Shown: positions 54,626 through 64,000 of the stretch, piece by piece
Position numbering within the stretch: position 1 is the first letter of the stretch
Layout of the letters: each line of letters begins with the position of its first letter
NCBI GenBank assembly: GCA_021404785.1
Contig: QWHH01000012.1
Coordinates: 1-64,000, forward strand
Reading direction: 5' to 3'
Source: Lysobacterales bacterium PRO7
GTDB lineage: Bacteria > Pseudomonadota > Gammaproteobacteria > Xanthomonadales > Rhodanobacteraceae
Length of the DNA: 64,000 nucleotides
Position numbers and translations under genes: made by a program
Notes under the pieces: model-generated
Told to the model about the DNA's origin: nothing
The model's database searches: none
Seen by the model: the letters and a program-made list of their open reading frames with translations, nothing else

Positions 54626-55273
54626 TCAGTGCTGCTCGAAGCGGGCGATTTCGTCCAACGCGTTGCTTGCATCGCGCAGGCCGCGCGGCGTGTCGGCGTC
54701 GTCCGCCTGCCCGGCCAAGCGGGCATTGCGCCTGCGGAAGTACCAGACGGTTGCGGCGAATCCGATCACGCCGATTGCGCCTGTTATCCCGATGAAGGCG
54801 GGGGCGGCCACGAAGAGATCGACACCGACGTTCGCCTTCATTTCCAGCACGAAGATGGCGATCCACAGGAACCACCACGGCAGGCCGAGGCACCAGTTGG
54901 CGAGGACGTGGGTGCGACGCAAGGTGTCGACGCGCTTGGAGATTTCCGCGACCGGAGCCGTGTAGTCGATGCCGGCGATCCTGCCCAGGGACACGCCGCC
55001 GAATACGACGGTCAGCAATCCATAGGCGAGCATGAACAGGCTGCAAGCCAGCAAGTGCGGCACGTCGCGATGGCGGATCGCGGCCATGATGCCGAAATAA
55101 ATCAGTGCGTCGCCGAACAGGATCTGCACGATCTTGCCCCAGTACAGCCGGCGCAAGCCCGAGCGCGCCTTGTCGAGCTTGCGTTCGAGGAACAAGTGCA
55201 GGTTCAGCGTGGATTGCTGCTGTACATGGCGGTCCAGCGTCTGCCATGCGGATTTGAGTTCATCGATGTCCAT
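54626..55273 (-). CDS. Membrane protein cotranscribed with ECF sigma factor
   Basis: A 215-residue protein with four transmembrane segments (about 45-65, 75-95, 125-145 and 150-175), a soluble N-terminal region (MDIDELKSAWQTLDRHVQQQ) and a charged C-terminal tail. The position after an ECF sigma factor gene suggests an anti-sigma-like partner. The ZAS-type cysteine/histidine motif is not visible, so this is uncertain. The ATG at 55273 has GGAG 6 bases upstream. An alternative ATG at 55291 overlaps the sigma stop. Confidence 0.7.
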   Translation of the reverse strand: MDIDELKSAWQTLDRHVQQQSTLNLHLFLERKLDKARSGLRRLYWGKIVQILFGDALIYFGIMAAIRHRDVPHLLACSLFMLAYGLLTVVFGGVSLGRIAGIDYTAPVAEISKRVDTLRRTHVLANWCLGLPWWFLWIAIFVLEMKANVGVDLFVAAPAFIGITGAIGVIGFAATVWYFRRRNARLAGQADDADTPRGLRDASNALDEIARFEQH

Positions 55274-55287
55274 CGTCGTCTCCATCT

Positions 55288-55809
55288 TCATTTCTCGCTC
55301 ATGTCGTTGCGCAGGCGTTCCTTCAAACGCCCGATCCGGGTGGCCACGTTCGTTTCGCTGATGCCAAGGATGTGCGCGATGTCGCGCTGGCTGCGCTCGT
55401 CCAGATACAGGATCAGCAGGGCGCGGTCGAACGGATCGAGGCGGTCGATGCAGCGGTACAGCTCGCGCACGCGCGCGTCCGCCGCCGGATCGGAATTCGC
55501 GTCGGCCGTGTCGTGGACGGCGACGTCCAGCGGTTCATGGTGCCGCTCGTAGCGGCTGCGTTCGCGCAGGTGCGAGATCGCCACGTTCAGGGCGACGCGG
55601 TACATCAAGGTCGAAAAACTCCGCGAGCCATCGTATTTCGGAAACGCGCGCCACAGCTGCACGGCGATTTCCTGCGCCAGGTCTTCGCGGTCCTGCGCGC
55701 CGCGCGCATAGCTGTTCGCCACCTTGAACACGATGCCGCGATGGCGCTCGAGCAATTCGCGGAATTGTCCGTCGAAATCCGCCGTCGTCATTGTCAAAGT
55801 CTGCTCCAT
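55288..55809 (-). CDS. ECF-type RNA polymerase sigma factor
   Basis: A 173-residue sigma-70-family factor with regions 2 and 4 only. Region 2 includes VFKVANSYARGAQDREDLAQEIAVQLWRAF and SFSTLMYRVALNVAISHLR. Region 4 has DPFDRALLILYLDERSQRDIAHILGISETNVATRIGRLKERLR (parts), with a helix-turn-helix. Such factors direct transcription to stress or surface-related genes. It is followed by the membrane-protein gene at 54626. The neighbouring TonB receptor gene is a possible but unproven target. It lacks the FecI-type partner. Confidence 0.9.
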   Translation of the reverse strand: MEQTLTMTTADFDGQFRELLERHRGIVFKVANSYARGAQDREDLAQEIAVQLWRAFPKYDGSRSFSTLMYRVALNVAISHLRERSRYERHHEPLDVAVHDTADANSDPAADARVRELYRCIDRLDPFDRALLILYLDERSQRDIAHILGISETNVATRIGRLKERLRNDMSEK

Positions 55810-55874
55810 TTCCCGGGTTCCGTGTGTGTCTCGGAACCGTGATTCGCGCGGAAGCGGAAAAAATCACACAAAAA

Positions 55875-55898
55875 GAAAGCGGCCCGAAGGCCGCTTTC
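55875..55898 (-). terminator. Intrinsic terminator of the TonB receptor gene
   Basis: Perfect stem GAAAGCGGCC-CGAA-GGCCGCTTTC with TTTTT on the minus strand. It lies about 30 bases beyond the stop of the receptor gene and 66 bases before the sigma-factor start. Confidence 0.88.
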
Positions 55899-55927
55899 AA
55901 GATAGGGCAGTAAATGCCGCGGACGCT

Positions 55928-58669
55928 TCAGTGGCTGCCGCCGAAACGATAGTTGAACTCGAGCATATAGGTGCGGCCCATCGGGTTGAACCAGCGCCGC
56001 GCATAGTACGGATAGCTGATCCAGGTGGCGTCGCGACCTGGCTTGGAATCGAACAGGTTGTCGACGGTGAAGCCGATGTTGACGTCCTTGCTCCAGCGGT
56101 AGCCGAACGATGCGTTGTACAGCATGGTCGGGCCCATGCGCTGGTCGCCGTCGTAATTCGGCAGGCCGCCGAGGCGCGCGCCGTACAGCGTGGTGGTGAA
56201 GTTGCCGTAGTTCCAGGTCACCGAACCGTTGGCCTTGCTGCGCGGAATCACGTAGTCGTAATAATCCTCGATCTCGCTGACGAACGGATCGCCCGGGTAG
56301 TTCTGGATGCGGTTGGTGACGACATAGGTGCCGCCGAGGTTGAAGTCGAAACTGCCGAAACGGTTGGTTTGCCACAGGTAGTGGATCTTGAAATCCGTGC
56401 CTGAGGTGCGATGCGTGGCCGCATTGATCGGCAATACCAGCACCGATGTGATGTCACCGGCCGAATTGCGGAAAACCTGGTTGACCGCCGCCTGGCACAG
56501 ACCTGAATTGATGTCCAGTTCGCCCGTGCGGCATTGCGCTTCCCAGCGCAGGATCTGGTCGCTGCTCTGGTAGACGAGTTCGTTCTTGAGGTTGATGATG
56601 TAGTAGTCGGCGCTGAAGTCGAGATTGCTCAACGGCGAGTAGACGAAGCCCCACGTCGCGGATTTGCTGGTCTCGTTGTTGAGGTCGATGCTGCCGTGGC
56701 TGCGGCCGTTGAAGCTGACGTCGCTCCAGTCGCAGTCGCCGATATCCACGTCGGGTTCTTCCGTGGCGCAGCGGTAGTAGTCGGTGCCGCCTGAACTGGA
56801 TCCGCTAGGACCGGCGTACAGGTAGGCAAGGTCGGGCGCGCGGAAGCCGGTCGAGTACGAGCCGCGCAGCAGCAGCGTGTCGATCGGGCGGTATTCCAGG
56901 CCGAGCGCGTAGGTGAACTTGCTCGCCGAATTGCCGCTGTACTCGTAACGGTCGAAGCGCCCGGCTGCCGTGGCGGTCAGTTTAGAGAACACCGGCACGC
57001 TGAACTCGAAGCCCGCGCCGGAGTGGCTGCGCGAACCGACGGCAACGGTGTTGTGCAAGCCGAAATAACTGCCGTCAAGCGACAGCGGATCGGGCTTGAG
57101 GCCGAAATACTGGTTGCCGAATTCGGCGGTCGCGGCGAAGCCAACCGATCCCGCGGGCAGCTGGAACAGCTCGGTGTTGTTCACCGTCAGCGAGAAATTT
57201 TCGGCACGGCTGGTGTCGTGGTCGATCGAATCCTGCGTGATCGAAGCGAACTGCGCCGGCGTCAGCGGCGTGTACAGGCGCTCGTGCGGCGCGTAATACA
57301 TCTGGTAACCCGAATCCGGATCCACGCCCAGGGACGGGCCGAGGTAGAGCATCTGCGCCTTGGCGGCGACCAGCGCCGGCCATTTCGCTTCGAGGTCGTT
57401 CTGCGCATGGCTGAACATGGCCTCGTAATTCCACGCCTCTCCGAACGTGCCCTTGATGCCGGCGTTGAGCGAATACGTGTTGTTGATGTTGCGGATCATG
57501 GCGCGATCCAGGCCGCCGTTCTCCTCGTAGGTGAAATACTGGCGTTGCCATTGCTCGACCTGGTCGGTCGCGGTGTTGTAGAACGGCGTCGGCGAGGAGT
57601 CACCATCGACCGGGTAGCTGTTTTCCCACTTCAACGAGGTGTTATAGGTTTCCTGATGCGAGGTGCTGTACTGCAGGTCGGCGAAGAAATCCATGTGATC
57701 GTTGAAGTGATAGGTGGCCGAGCCGTAGAAATTTGCCGCTTTGCGACCATTTTGCATCGTGCCGTAACCGACGTCCGCGAGGCTGCCGCAATACATGCCG
57801 TAATTGCGGCGTTGCAGGTATTGCACGGTGCCCTGATCGAGATAGGCGAGCTTGTCGCAGGTCGCCTTGCCCGGGTCGATGTAGTTTTCGTCCTCGTCGA
57901 GGATGACGAACGTCGGTGCGGCGACGCGGGTCGGACTGGTGGCGTAGCGCGGATCGTTGGTGCGCGAGGCGAGGAATTTTCGCTGGTACGCCCACAGCGG
58001 ATTCTGGTTGTACAGTTCCACGCCAAAGGTCGAATCGAACTTGTCGTTCGACCAGCCGCTGGTCAGGGTGAATCGCTGCGAAGCGCCGCCGCCGTGCTCG
58101 GAGTCACCGACGCGAAAATCGAGCGTGGTGCCGTTGGCCTTCTTCTTCATGATGAAGTTGACTACGCCGGAAATCGCGTCCGAACCGTAGATCGCCGAAG
58201 CGCTGCCGGTAAGGATTTCCACGCGCTCGATCATCGAGGTGGGGATGTTCGTGATGTCGGTGAAATTGCTTTCGCCGTTGTATGACTGCGGATAGTCGGC
58301 GATGCGGCGGCCGTTGATCAGGATCAGGGTGTGGTTCGGGCCGAGGCCGCGCAGATCGACGGCCTGCGCACCATTGGAGAAGCCATTGGTGATCTGGTTG
58401 TTGTCGATGTTGCCCAGGTTCTGGCTCAGCGAGGTCATGATGTCCGCCGCCGTGGCGAAGCCGCGCTCGCGGATGTCCTTGTCGGTGATGACCGTGATGG
58501 GCGCGGGCCCCTCGACCTGCGCGCGCGGAATGAGCGAGCCGGTCACCTGGATGGTTTCGAGTTTTTGCGTGGATGTACTCGTCGTCGCGGTGTTGTCCTG
58601 CGCGATGGCGGGTGTGGCCGTGCAGGCAAACGCGGCAAACACTGCCATGGCCAGTAGATCGTGCTTCAT
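55928..58669 (-). CDS. TonB-dependent outer membrane receptor
   Basis: A 913-residue receptor. Signal peptide (1-23). The plug domain follows (about 35-170: IQVTGSLIPRAQVEG, ITVITDKDIRERGFATAADIM, and ILINGRRIADYPQSYNGESN). The beta-barrel carries typical GSDAISGVVNFIMKKK and SYSTGFRAPDLAYLY patterns and ends in aromatic YRFGG-SH. No N-terminal signalling domain, so it is not a FecA-type transducer. Such receptors, numerous in Xanthomonadales, import iron-siderophores, cobalamin or carbohydrates. The substrate cannot be told. Confidence 0.94.
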   Translation of the reverse strand: MKHDLLAMAVFAAFACTATPAIAQDNTATTSTSTQKLETIQVTGSLIPRAQVEGPAPITVITDKDIRERGFATAADIMTSLSQNLGNIDNNQITNGFSNGAQAVDLRGLGPNHTLILINGRRIADYPQSYNGESNFTDITNIPTSMIERVEILTGSASAIYGSDAISGVVNFIMKKKANGTTLDFRVGDSEHGGGASQRFTLTSGWSNDKFDSTFGVELYNQNPLWAYQRKFLASRTNDPRYATSPTRVAAPTFVILDEDENYIDPGKATCDKLAYLDQGTVQYLQRRNYGMYCGSLADVGYGTMQNGRKAANFYGSATYHFNDHMDFFADLQYSTSHQETYNTSLKWENSYPVDGDSSPTPFYNTATDQVEQWQRQYFTYEENGGLDRAMIRNINNTYSLNAGIKGTFGEAWNYEAMFSHAQNDLEAKWPALVAAKAQMLYLGPSLGVDPDSGYQMYYAPHERLYTPLTPAQFASITQDSIDHDTSRAENFSLTVNNTELFQLPAGSVGFAATAEFGNQYFGLKPDPLSLDGSYFGLHNTVAVGSRSHSGAGFEFSVPVFSKLTATAAGRFDRYEYSGNSASKFTYALGLEYRPIDTLLLRGSYSTGFRAPDLAYLYAGPSGSSSGGTDYYRCATEEPDVDIGDCDWSDVSFNGRSHGSIDLNNETSKSATWGFVYSPLSNLDFSADYYIINLKNELVYQSSDQILRWEAQCRTGELDINSGLCQAAVNQVFRNSAGDITSVLVLPINAATHRTSGTDFKIHYLWQTNRFGSFDFNLGGTYVVTNRIQNYPGDPFVSEIEDYYDYVIPRSKANGSVTWNYGNFTTTLYGARLGGLPNYDGDQRMGPTMLYNASFGYRWSKDVNIGFTVDNLFDSKPGRDATWISYPYYARRWFNPMGRTYMLEFNYRFGGSH

Positions 58670-58837
58670 GATGGTCCCCCTCACATGTGAATTGAATCCG
58701 CCAAGATCGATGGCGGTTCCCCAAACCCCGCCATCGTGGCTGGTTCCCGAACAGTCGTCAATTTCGGAAAACTTATACGGCTGCCGAAGTTGCCGTGACA
58801 AGGCCGGAAGTCATGATCCGGCCATGTCGTCCCGGGT

Positions 58838-61048
58838 TCACGGATCGCTGCGCAACAGCGATCCGAAGGTCAGGTACAAGGCATTGTGGCCGCCTTGCGC
58901 GTAGCCGTAGCCGAGGAAGATCGGGCCGAGGAAGGTGTCCACGCCCAGGAACACGCTGCCCGCGCCGATCCAGTCGCGACCGATCTGGCGGCGCGATTCC
59001 CAGAAGCCGCCGGCTTCCAGGCTTCCGCCCAGGTACACCGGCACGCTGAACAGGTGCTGCGCGTCGGTCAGGCGGCGGTAGTACACGCCGCGCAACAACG
59101 CGGTTTGGGTGGCGAACAACTGGTTTTCGGTGTAGCCGGAAAGATTGGTCAGGCCGCCGAGTGGACTGTAGGCGGCGATCTGCACGTCGCGGCCGCCGCC
59201 ACTGGAACTGCTCAGGTTTGCGCCGAGCAGAAAGGTGTTCGCGCCCGTTGTCAGCGCAGTGTCCCAGCGCAGGCGTGTGATTTGCGCCGATGCGGTCGAA
59301 CCCAGCTCCGCGATCAGGTATTCCTGCGAAACATCCAGGCGCGTGCCATGGCGCGGAAATCCCGAGCTGTCCAGATCGTCGAACACCGCGTGCGCGATGA
59401 TGCCGCCAAAGGCTGAAGAAATGTTCGGAAAATCCGGCGTGCCGATGCGCAGCCGCGCCGCGTCGCGCCCGTATTCGAGCGCGCCGGAAAATTGCCAGCT
59501 TTCGTCCGGCGTGAAGCCGAATTCCAGCGCGCCGACGCCGCGCGTATGGCGGTATTCGGCATAGTCGATTTTGGCGCCATTGTTGATCGGGAAGTCGTTG
59601 GCCCGATACTGCAGGTAGGGCGCGATGTAGTATTGCCCGCGATTGCCAAACGGTTGCAGGAATTCGCTGTACATTTCGGTGACCCGACCCAGCTGCACGC
59701 GGTTGCGGCTTTCGCCGCCATAGGCATTCAGGCCGGTGAAATTCGCCTCGCTGATGAGCTGATAGCTGTTGCTGCCGTTGAAGTTGTCGGAAAGGCGCAG
59801 GCCCACGCGCAGGAAGTTTGGCCCCCAACCCTTGTCCACCGGCTCCACGGTCAGGCCGGTGGCGCCGTCGTCGCGCCGGGTCAATTCGTAGCCGATGCGT
59901 TCGTAGCTGCCCTCGCCATAGGCCTGGCCGATGCGTTGGTCCACGGTCTTGGCGTCGAACGGTTCGCCGACGAGGCCGGACAGATGCTGCTCGACATAAC
60001 CGGCGGTGCGGCTGCGATCGTGCAGCACGTCGAGGAACGCGATCAGCGGCGGATCGAATTTCGGCAGGCGATGCGCTTGCGTGAATCGCGCATAGTCGTC
60101 CGCATCGACCGCATCGCGGCGCAGCGCCGCGAGCTTTTCTTCCGCCGCCGCCATGCCGATCTGCACGGCTTGTGGCGCGCGGTCGAAATTCGCGCTGCCC
60201 AGGTCGCCCAGCTCCGGTGTGATCAGTACGTCGTCGGGCCCGAGTGTGGCCAGTTGCGCGTCGGTTTGCTTCTTCATCATCACCGTGAGCATCTGGCTGG
60301 CTATCGCGAACGGGGAATTGAGCTGGTCGGCAGGGGTCAGCCGCTCGCCCACGTCGACGACGATCATGCGCTGCGCGCCAAGTGCGCGCGCCACGTCGAT
60401 CGGCACGTTGTCGCTGATGCCGCCGTCCACGAGCATGTGGCCATGGTAGCGCAGCGGCGCGAACGCGGCCGGCACCGACATGCTGGCGCGGATCGCCATG
60501 GCCAGGTCGCCCGAGCCGAACACCACCCGTTGGCCGTTGCCGATATCGGTGGCGACGGCGCGAAACGGAATCGCCAGGTCGTCGAAATCTTGCGAGATGC
60601 CGACGGGCAACAGCAGGCGACGCAGCAGCAATTGCAGTTTCTGGCCCTGCACGGCGCCACGCGGAAACGCGATCTTGCCGTCGCGCAGACCGAGTTCGAC
60701 ACCACCGAGAAAGCGCAGCTCGTCCTGCTTGCGCCGCATCGGCAGTTCGGCGCGCGACGGATCGTCGCTGAACATGTTCTTCCAGTCGATGTGGTCGAGC
60801 ACGTCACGAATATGCGTCGCGTCGTAGCCGGCGGCGTACAGGCCTCCCACGATCGCTCCCATCGATGTGCCGACCACGCAGTCCACGGGAATGTGCTCGC
60901 GTTCGAGCACCTCGAGCACGCCGATGTGTGCCGCTCCACGCGCGCCGCCGCCGCCAAGGACGAGACAGGTCTTCGGCCTCTGCGTCGCCTGCGCAATCGA
61001 GCAAACCGACAACACGATCAGGCACAGGCAAAAGCGAAGGCGCGGCAT
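58838..61048 (-). CDS. PlpD-like patatin phospholipase with outer membrane barrel (type Vd)
   Basis: A 736-residue protein. Signal peptide (1-21). The patatin domain (25-320) has oxyanion loop GGGGARG at 32-38, nucleophile Ser62 in GTSMG and catalytic Asp208 in VDGG. A POTRA-like segment (about 335-420) and a BamA/surface-antigen-type barrel (about 425-736, ending TFGSLLRSDP) follow. Type Vd autotransporters secrete the lipase domain through their own barrel. In Pseudomonas PlpD has phospholipase A1 activity and is released from the cell. No processing site is obvious here. Confidence 0.92.
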   Translation of the reverse strand: MPRLRFCLCLIVLSVCSIAQATQRPKTCLVLGGGGARGAAHIGVLEVLEREHIPVDCVVGTSMGAIVGGLYAAGYDATHIRDVLDHIDWKNMFSDDPSRAELPMRRKQDELRFLGGVELGLRDGKIAFPRGAVQGQKLQLLLRRLLLPVGISQDFDDLAIPFRAVATDIGNGQRVVFGSGDLAMAIRASMSVPAAFAPLRYHGHMLVDGGISDNVPIDVARALGAQRMIVVDVGERLTPADQLNSPFAIASQMLTVMMKKQTDAQLATLGPDDVLITPELGDLGSANFDRAPQAVQIGMAAAEEKLAALRRDAVDADDYARFTQAHRLPKFDPPLIAFLDVLHDRSRTAGYVEQHLSGLVGEPFDAKTVDQRIGQAYGEGSYERIGYELTRRDDGATGLTVEPVDKGWGPNFLRVGLRLSDNFNGSNSYQLISEANFTGLNAYGGESRNRVQLGRVTEMYSEFLQPFGNRGQYYIAPYLQYRANDFPINNGAKIDYAEYRHTRGVGALEFGFTPDESWQFSGALEYGRDAARLRIGTPDFPNISSAFGGIIAHAVFDDLDSSGFPRHGTRLDVSQEYLIAELGSTASAQITRLRWDTALTTGANTFLLGANLSSSSGGGRDVQIAAYSPLGGLTNLSGYTENQLFATQTALLRGVYYRRLTDAQHLFSVPVYLGGSLEAGGFWESRRQIGRDWIGAGSVFLGVDTFLGPIFLGYGYAQGGHNALYLTFGSLLRSDP

Positions 61049-61171
61049 GAAGGCGATCTCCGGTTACACGCCCAGCCTAACCAAAGCGACTGGGCAAGAA
61101 AACCTCAAGGCGCACTTGAAGCGCAGGCAATGCGGCCATACAGTGGGATTTCCTGCACCGGAGCCCGCACC

Positions 61172-61366
61172 ATGCCGACCTTCATCCTGTGGCTGTTGCT
61201 GTTGATCTTCTGCTGGCCGCTGGCATTGCTCGCGCTGGTCCTTTATCCGCTGGTATGGCTGATCCTGCTGCCGTTCCGCCTCGTCGGCATTGCGGTGGAA
61301 GGCGTGTTCGCGTTTTTGCGCGCGTTGATCATGCTGCCGGCAAGGGTGCTGGGCGGTCGCGCCTGA
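61172..61366 (+). CDS. Small hydrophobic membrane protein
   Basis: A 64-residue protein almost entirely hydrophobic (two segments: MPTFILWLLLLIFCWPLALL and LVLYPLVWLILLPFRLVGI). A basic C-terminal end (ARVLGGRA) follows. No domain recognised. It lies between the divergent plpD-like gene and uup (stop codons adjacent, 61366/61367). The ATG at 61172 is preceded by CGGAGCCC. A small membrane peptide is credible but untested. Confidence 0.6.
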   Translation: MPTFILWLLLLIFCWPLALLALVLYPLVWLILLPFRLVGIAVEGVFAFLRALIMLPARVLGGRA

Positions 61367-63232
<1,866 letters not shown>

Positions 63233-63292
63233 GGCGCATTGTAAACGCTGGTGATGCTGCGCGGACCATTCGCGTCCGGTATTCTTGCGTCG

Positions 63293-63307
63293 GTCCCAAA
63301 ATGGGAC
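63293..63307 (+). promoter_or_regulatory. Palindrome before higB, likely operator
   Basis: GTCCCA-AAA-TGGGAC, a 6-base perfect inverted repeat with a 3-base spacer, 14 bases before the ATG at 63322. HigA-type antitoxins repress their operon through sites in this position. Confidence 0.65.
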
Positions 63308-63321
63308 TAAGCTGCCGATCG

Positions 63322-63624
63322 ATGCGAATCATTGCCGTCTCAACGCTCAAGGTATTCTGGACAGGCAAGCCCGAGTACCGTGATGCGGAGAAACCCGTGT
63401 TGGCCTGGTATCGTGAAGTCCTGCGGGCCGATTGGGCCAGGCCTGCTGGCGCGAAAGCGCAGTTCGGAAATGCCAGCATCCTGCGCGATGGCCGTGCCGT
63501 GTTCAACATCGGCGGCAACAAATACCGCATCGTGGTCTGGGTCAACTATCCGTACCGCGTGGTTTACATTCGCTTCATCGGCACGCATGCGCGATACGAC
63601 GCGATCGACGCGCAAACGATTTGA
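63322..63624 (+). CDS. higB: HigB-family toxin
   Basis: A 100-residue toxin of the HigB (RelE-like fold) family. It begins MRIIAVSTLKVFWT, and the core includes AQFGNASILRDGRAVFNIGGNKYRIVVWVNYPYRVVYIRFIGTH in parts. The conserved histidine and tyrosine near the end fit the family. HigB cleaves mRNA bound to the ribosome. The ATG at 63322 lies beyond the palindrome and matches the family start; frames upstream lack support. The antitoxin gene follows 10 bases later. Confidence 0.92.
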   Translation: MRIIAVSTLKVFWTGKPEYRDAEKPVLAWYREVLRADWARPAGAKAQFGNASILRDGRAVFNIGGNKYRIVVWVNYPYRVVYIRFIGTHARYDAIDAQTI

Positions 63625-63634
63625 GGGTACGTCA

Positions 63635-64000
63635 ATGAACATCAAACCGATCCGCACAAAATCCGACTACCGCGCTGCGCTGGCCGAGATCGAAACCTTG
63701 ATGACCGCCAAGGCGCGCACGCCGCAGGGCGATCGCCTGGATGTGATCGTCACGCTCGTGGAGGCATACGAACGCGTGCATTTTCCAATGGATTTGCCCG
63801 ACGCGGTCGACGCGATCAAGTTCCGCATGGAGCAGCAAAATCTCTCCATCGAAGACCTCGAGCCGGTAATCGGACGCCGCAACCGCGTGTACGAAGTGCT
63901 GGCACGCAAGCGCCCGTTGACATTGCGCATGATCGAGGGCCTGCATGCACGGTTTGGAATTCCCGCGGAGAGCTTGCTCAAGCAGTCGCACGAACCGCGC
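63635..64000 (+). CDS. higA: HigA-family antitoxin, cut by window end
   Basis: The first 122 residues are in the window and no stop codon occurs before 64000. The N-terminus is MNIKPIRTKSDYRAALAEIE, followed by a helix-turn-helix of the Xre type (about 65-110: DAIKFRMEQQNLSIEDLEPVIG, then NRVYEVLARKRPLTLRMIEGL). It neutralises HigB and represses the operon. Typical HigA proteins of this type end at about this length, so only a few residues are missing. The start is 10 bases after the higB stop, with GAGGGT before it. Confidence 0.9.
   Translation, partial: MNIKPIRTKSDYRAALAEIETLMTAKARTPQGDRLDVIVTLVEAYERVHFPMDLPDAVDAIKFRMEQQNLSIEDLEPVIGRRNRVYEVLARKRPLTLRMIEGLHARFGIPAESLLKQSHEPR

Noticed and set aside
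54626-55273. Calling the membrane protein an anti-sigma factor
   Set aside because: No ZAS-type zinc motif or FecR-like domain is visible; position alone is insufficient.
59492-61171. Plus-strand frame running into the small hydrophobic gene at 61172
   Set aside because: The upstream part is antisense to the patatin gene. Only the last 64 codons look like a protein.

Overview
The window is a GC-rich stretch of chromosome. Its gene families point to a gammaproteobacterium of the Xanthomonadales, most like Rhodanobacteraceae (Dokdonella or Rhodanobacter type). The clues are a pyruvate kinase and class I aldolase pair, a large TonB-dependent receptor, a CSLREA/DUF11 surface protein, a PlpD-type patatin, a NirK with a C-terminal cytochrome domain, and a hemN-anr pair. 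The taxonomic call is inference from gene content only.

Layout. 0-3.3 kb: glycolysis (pyk, class I fructose-bisphosphate aldolase). 3.3-14.0 kb: an anaerobic respiration block. It holds nirK-nirV-SCO (minus strand), an alginate-export-type porin, SirB-like and NnrS membrane proteins, a small cysteine-rich protein, hemN-anr, a fused monoheme cytochrome/porin resembling Cyc2, and a c4-type dihaem cytochrome. Five FNR/ANR-type boxes lie in its three divergent intergenic regions, and the block encodes an FNR-type regulator with the cysteines for a 4Fe-4S cluster. 14.0-18.6 kb: macro-domain protein, marR-emrA-emrB efflux operon and an RNA methyltransferase. 18.6-36.6 kb: surface protein, mscL, FAH hydrolase, M1 aminopeptidase, a four-gene MacAB-like ABC system, EamA transporter, Rieske protein, SLC13 permease, trmB and thiSG. 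36.6-45.6 kb: FecR-domain repeat protein, tRNA-Gly(CCC), RimB-like/RimK pair, BlaI/M56-TonB pair and a two-component system preceded by a structured, terminator-bearing leader. 45.6-49.3 kb: ilvE, TSUP permease, metF and pirin.

49.4-53.0 kb is an accessory segment. It contains mazEF, a ParA-like ATPase coupled to a small basic protein, a zinc-ribbon protein and brnTA. The ParA to zinc-ribbon part is visibly lower in GC than its surroundings. Two diverged 50-bp copies of the ahcY 3' end plus its downstream terminator arm sit inside this segment, and the original forms its right boundary. This looks like repeated insertion or duplication at the ahcY 3' end and is the least ordinary structure in the window. 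53.0-64.0 kb: ahcY, ECF sigma factor with a membrane partner, TonB receptor, PlpD-like phospholipase, uup and a higBA toxin-antitoxin pair cut by the window edge.

The denitrification genes read as one regulon. ANR would sense oxygen loss and turn on nirK, nnrS, the porin and the cytochrome-porin genes, while HemN supplies haem without oxygen and SCO probably serves copper handling. No norB, nosZ or nar genes are in the window. No rRNA, CRISPR array, transposase or integrase gene was seen.
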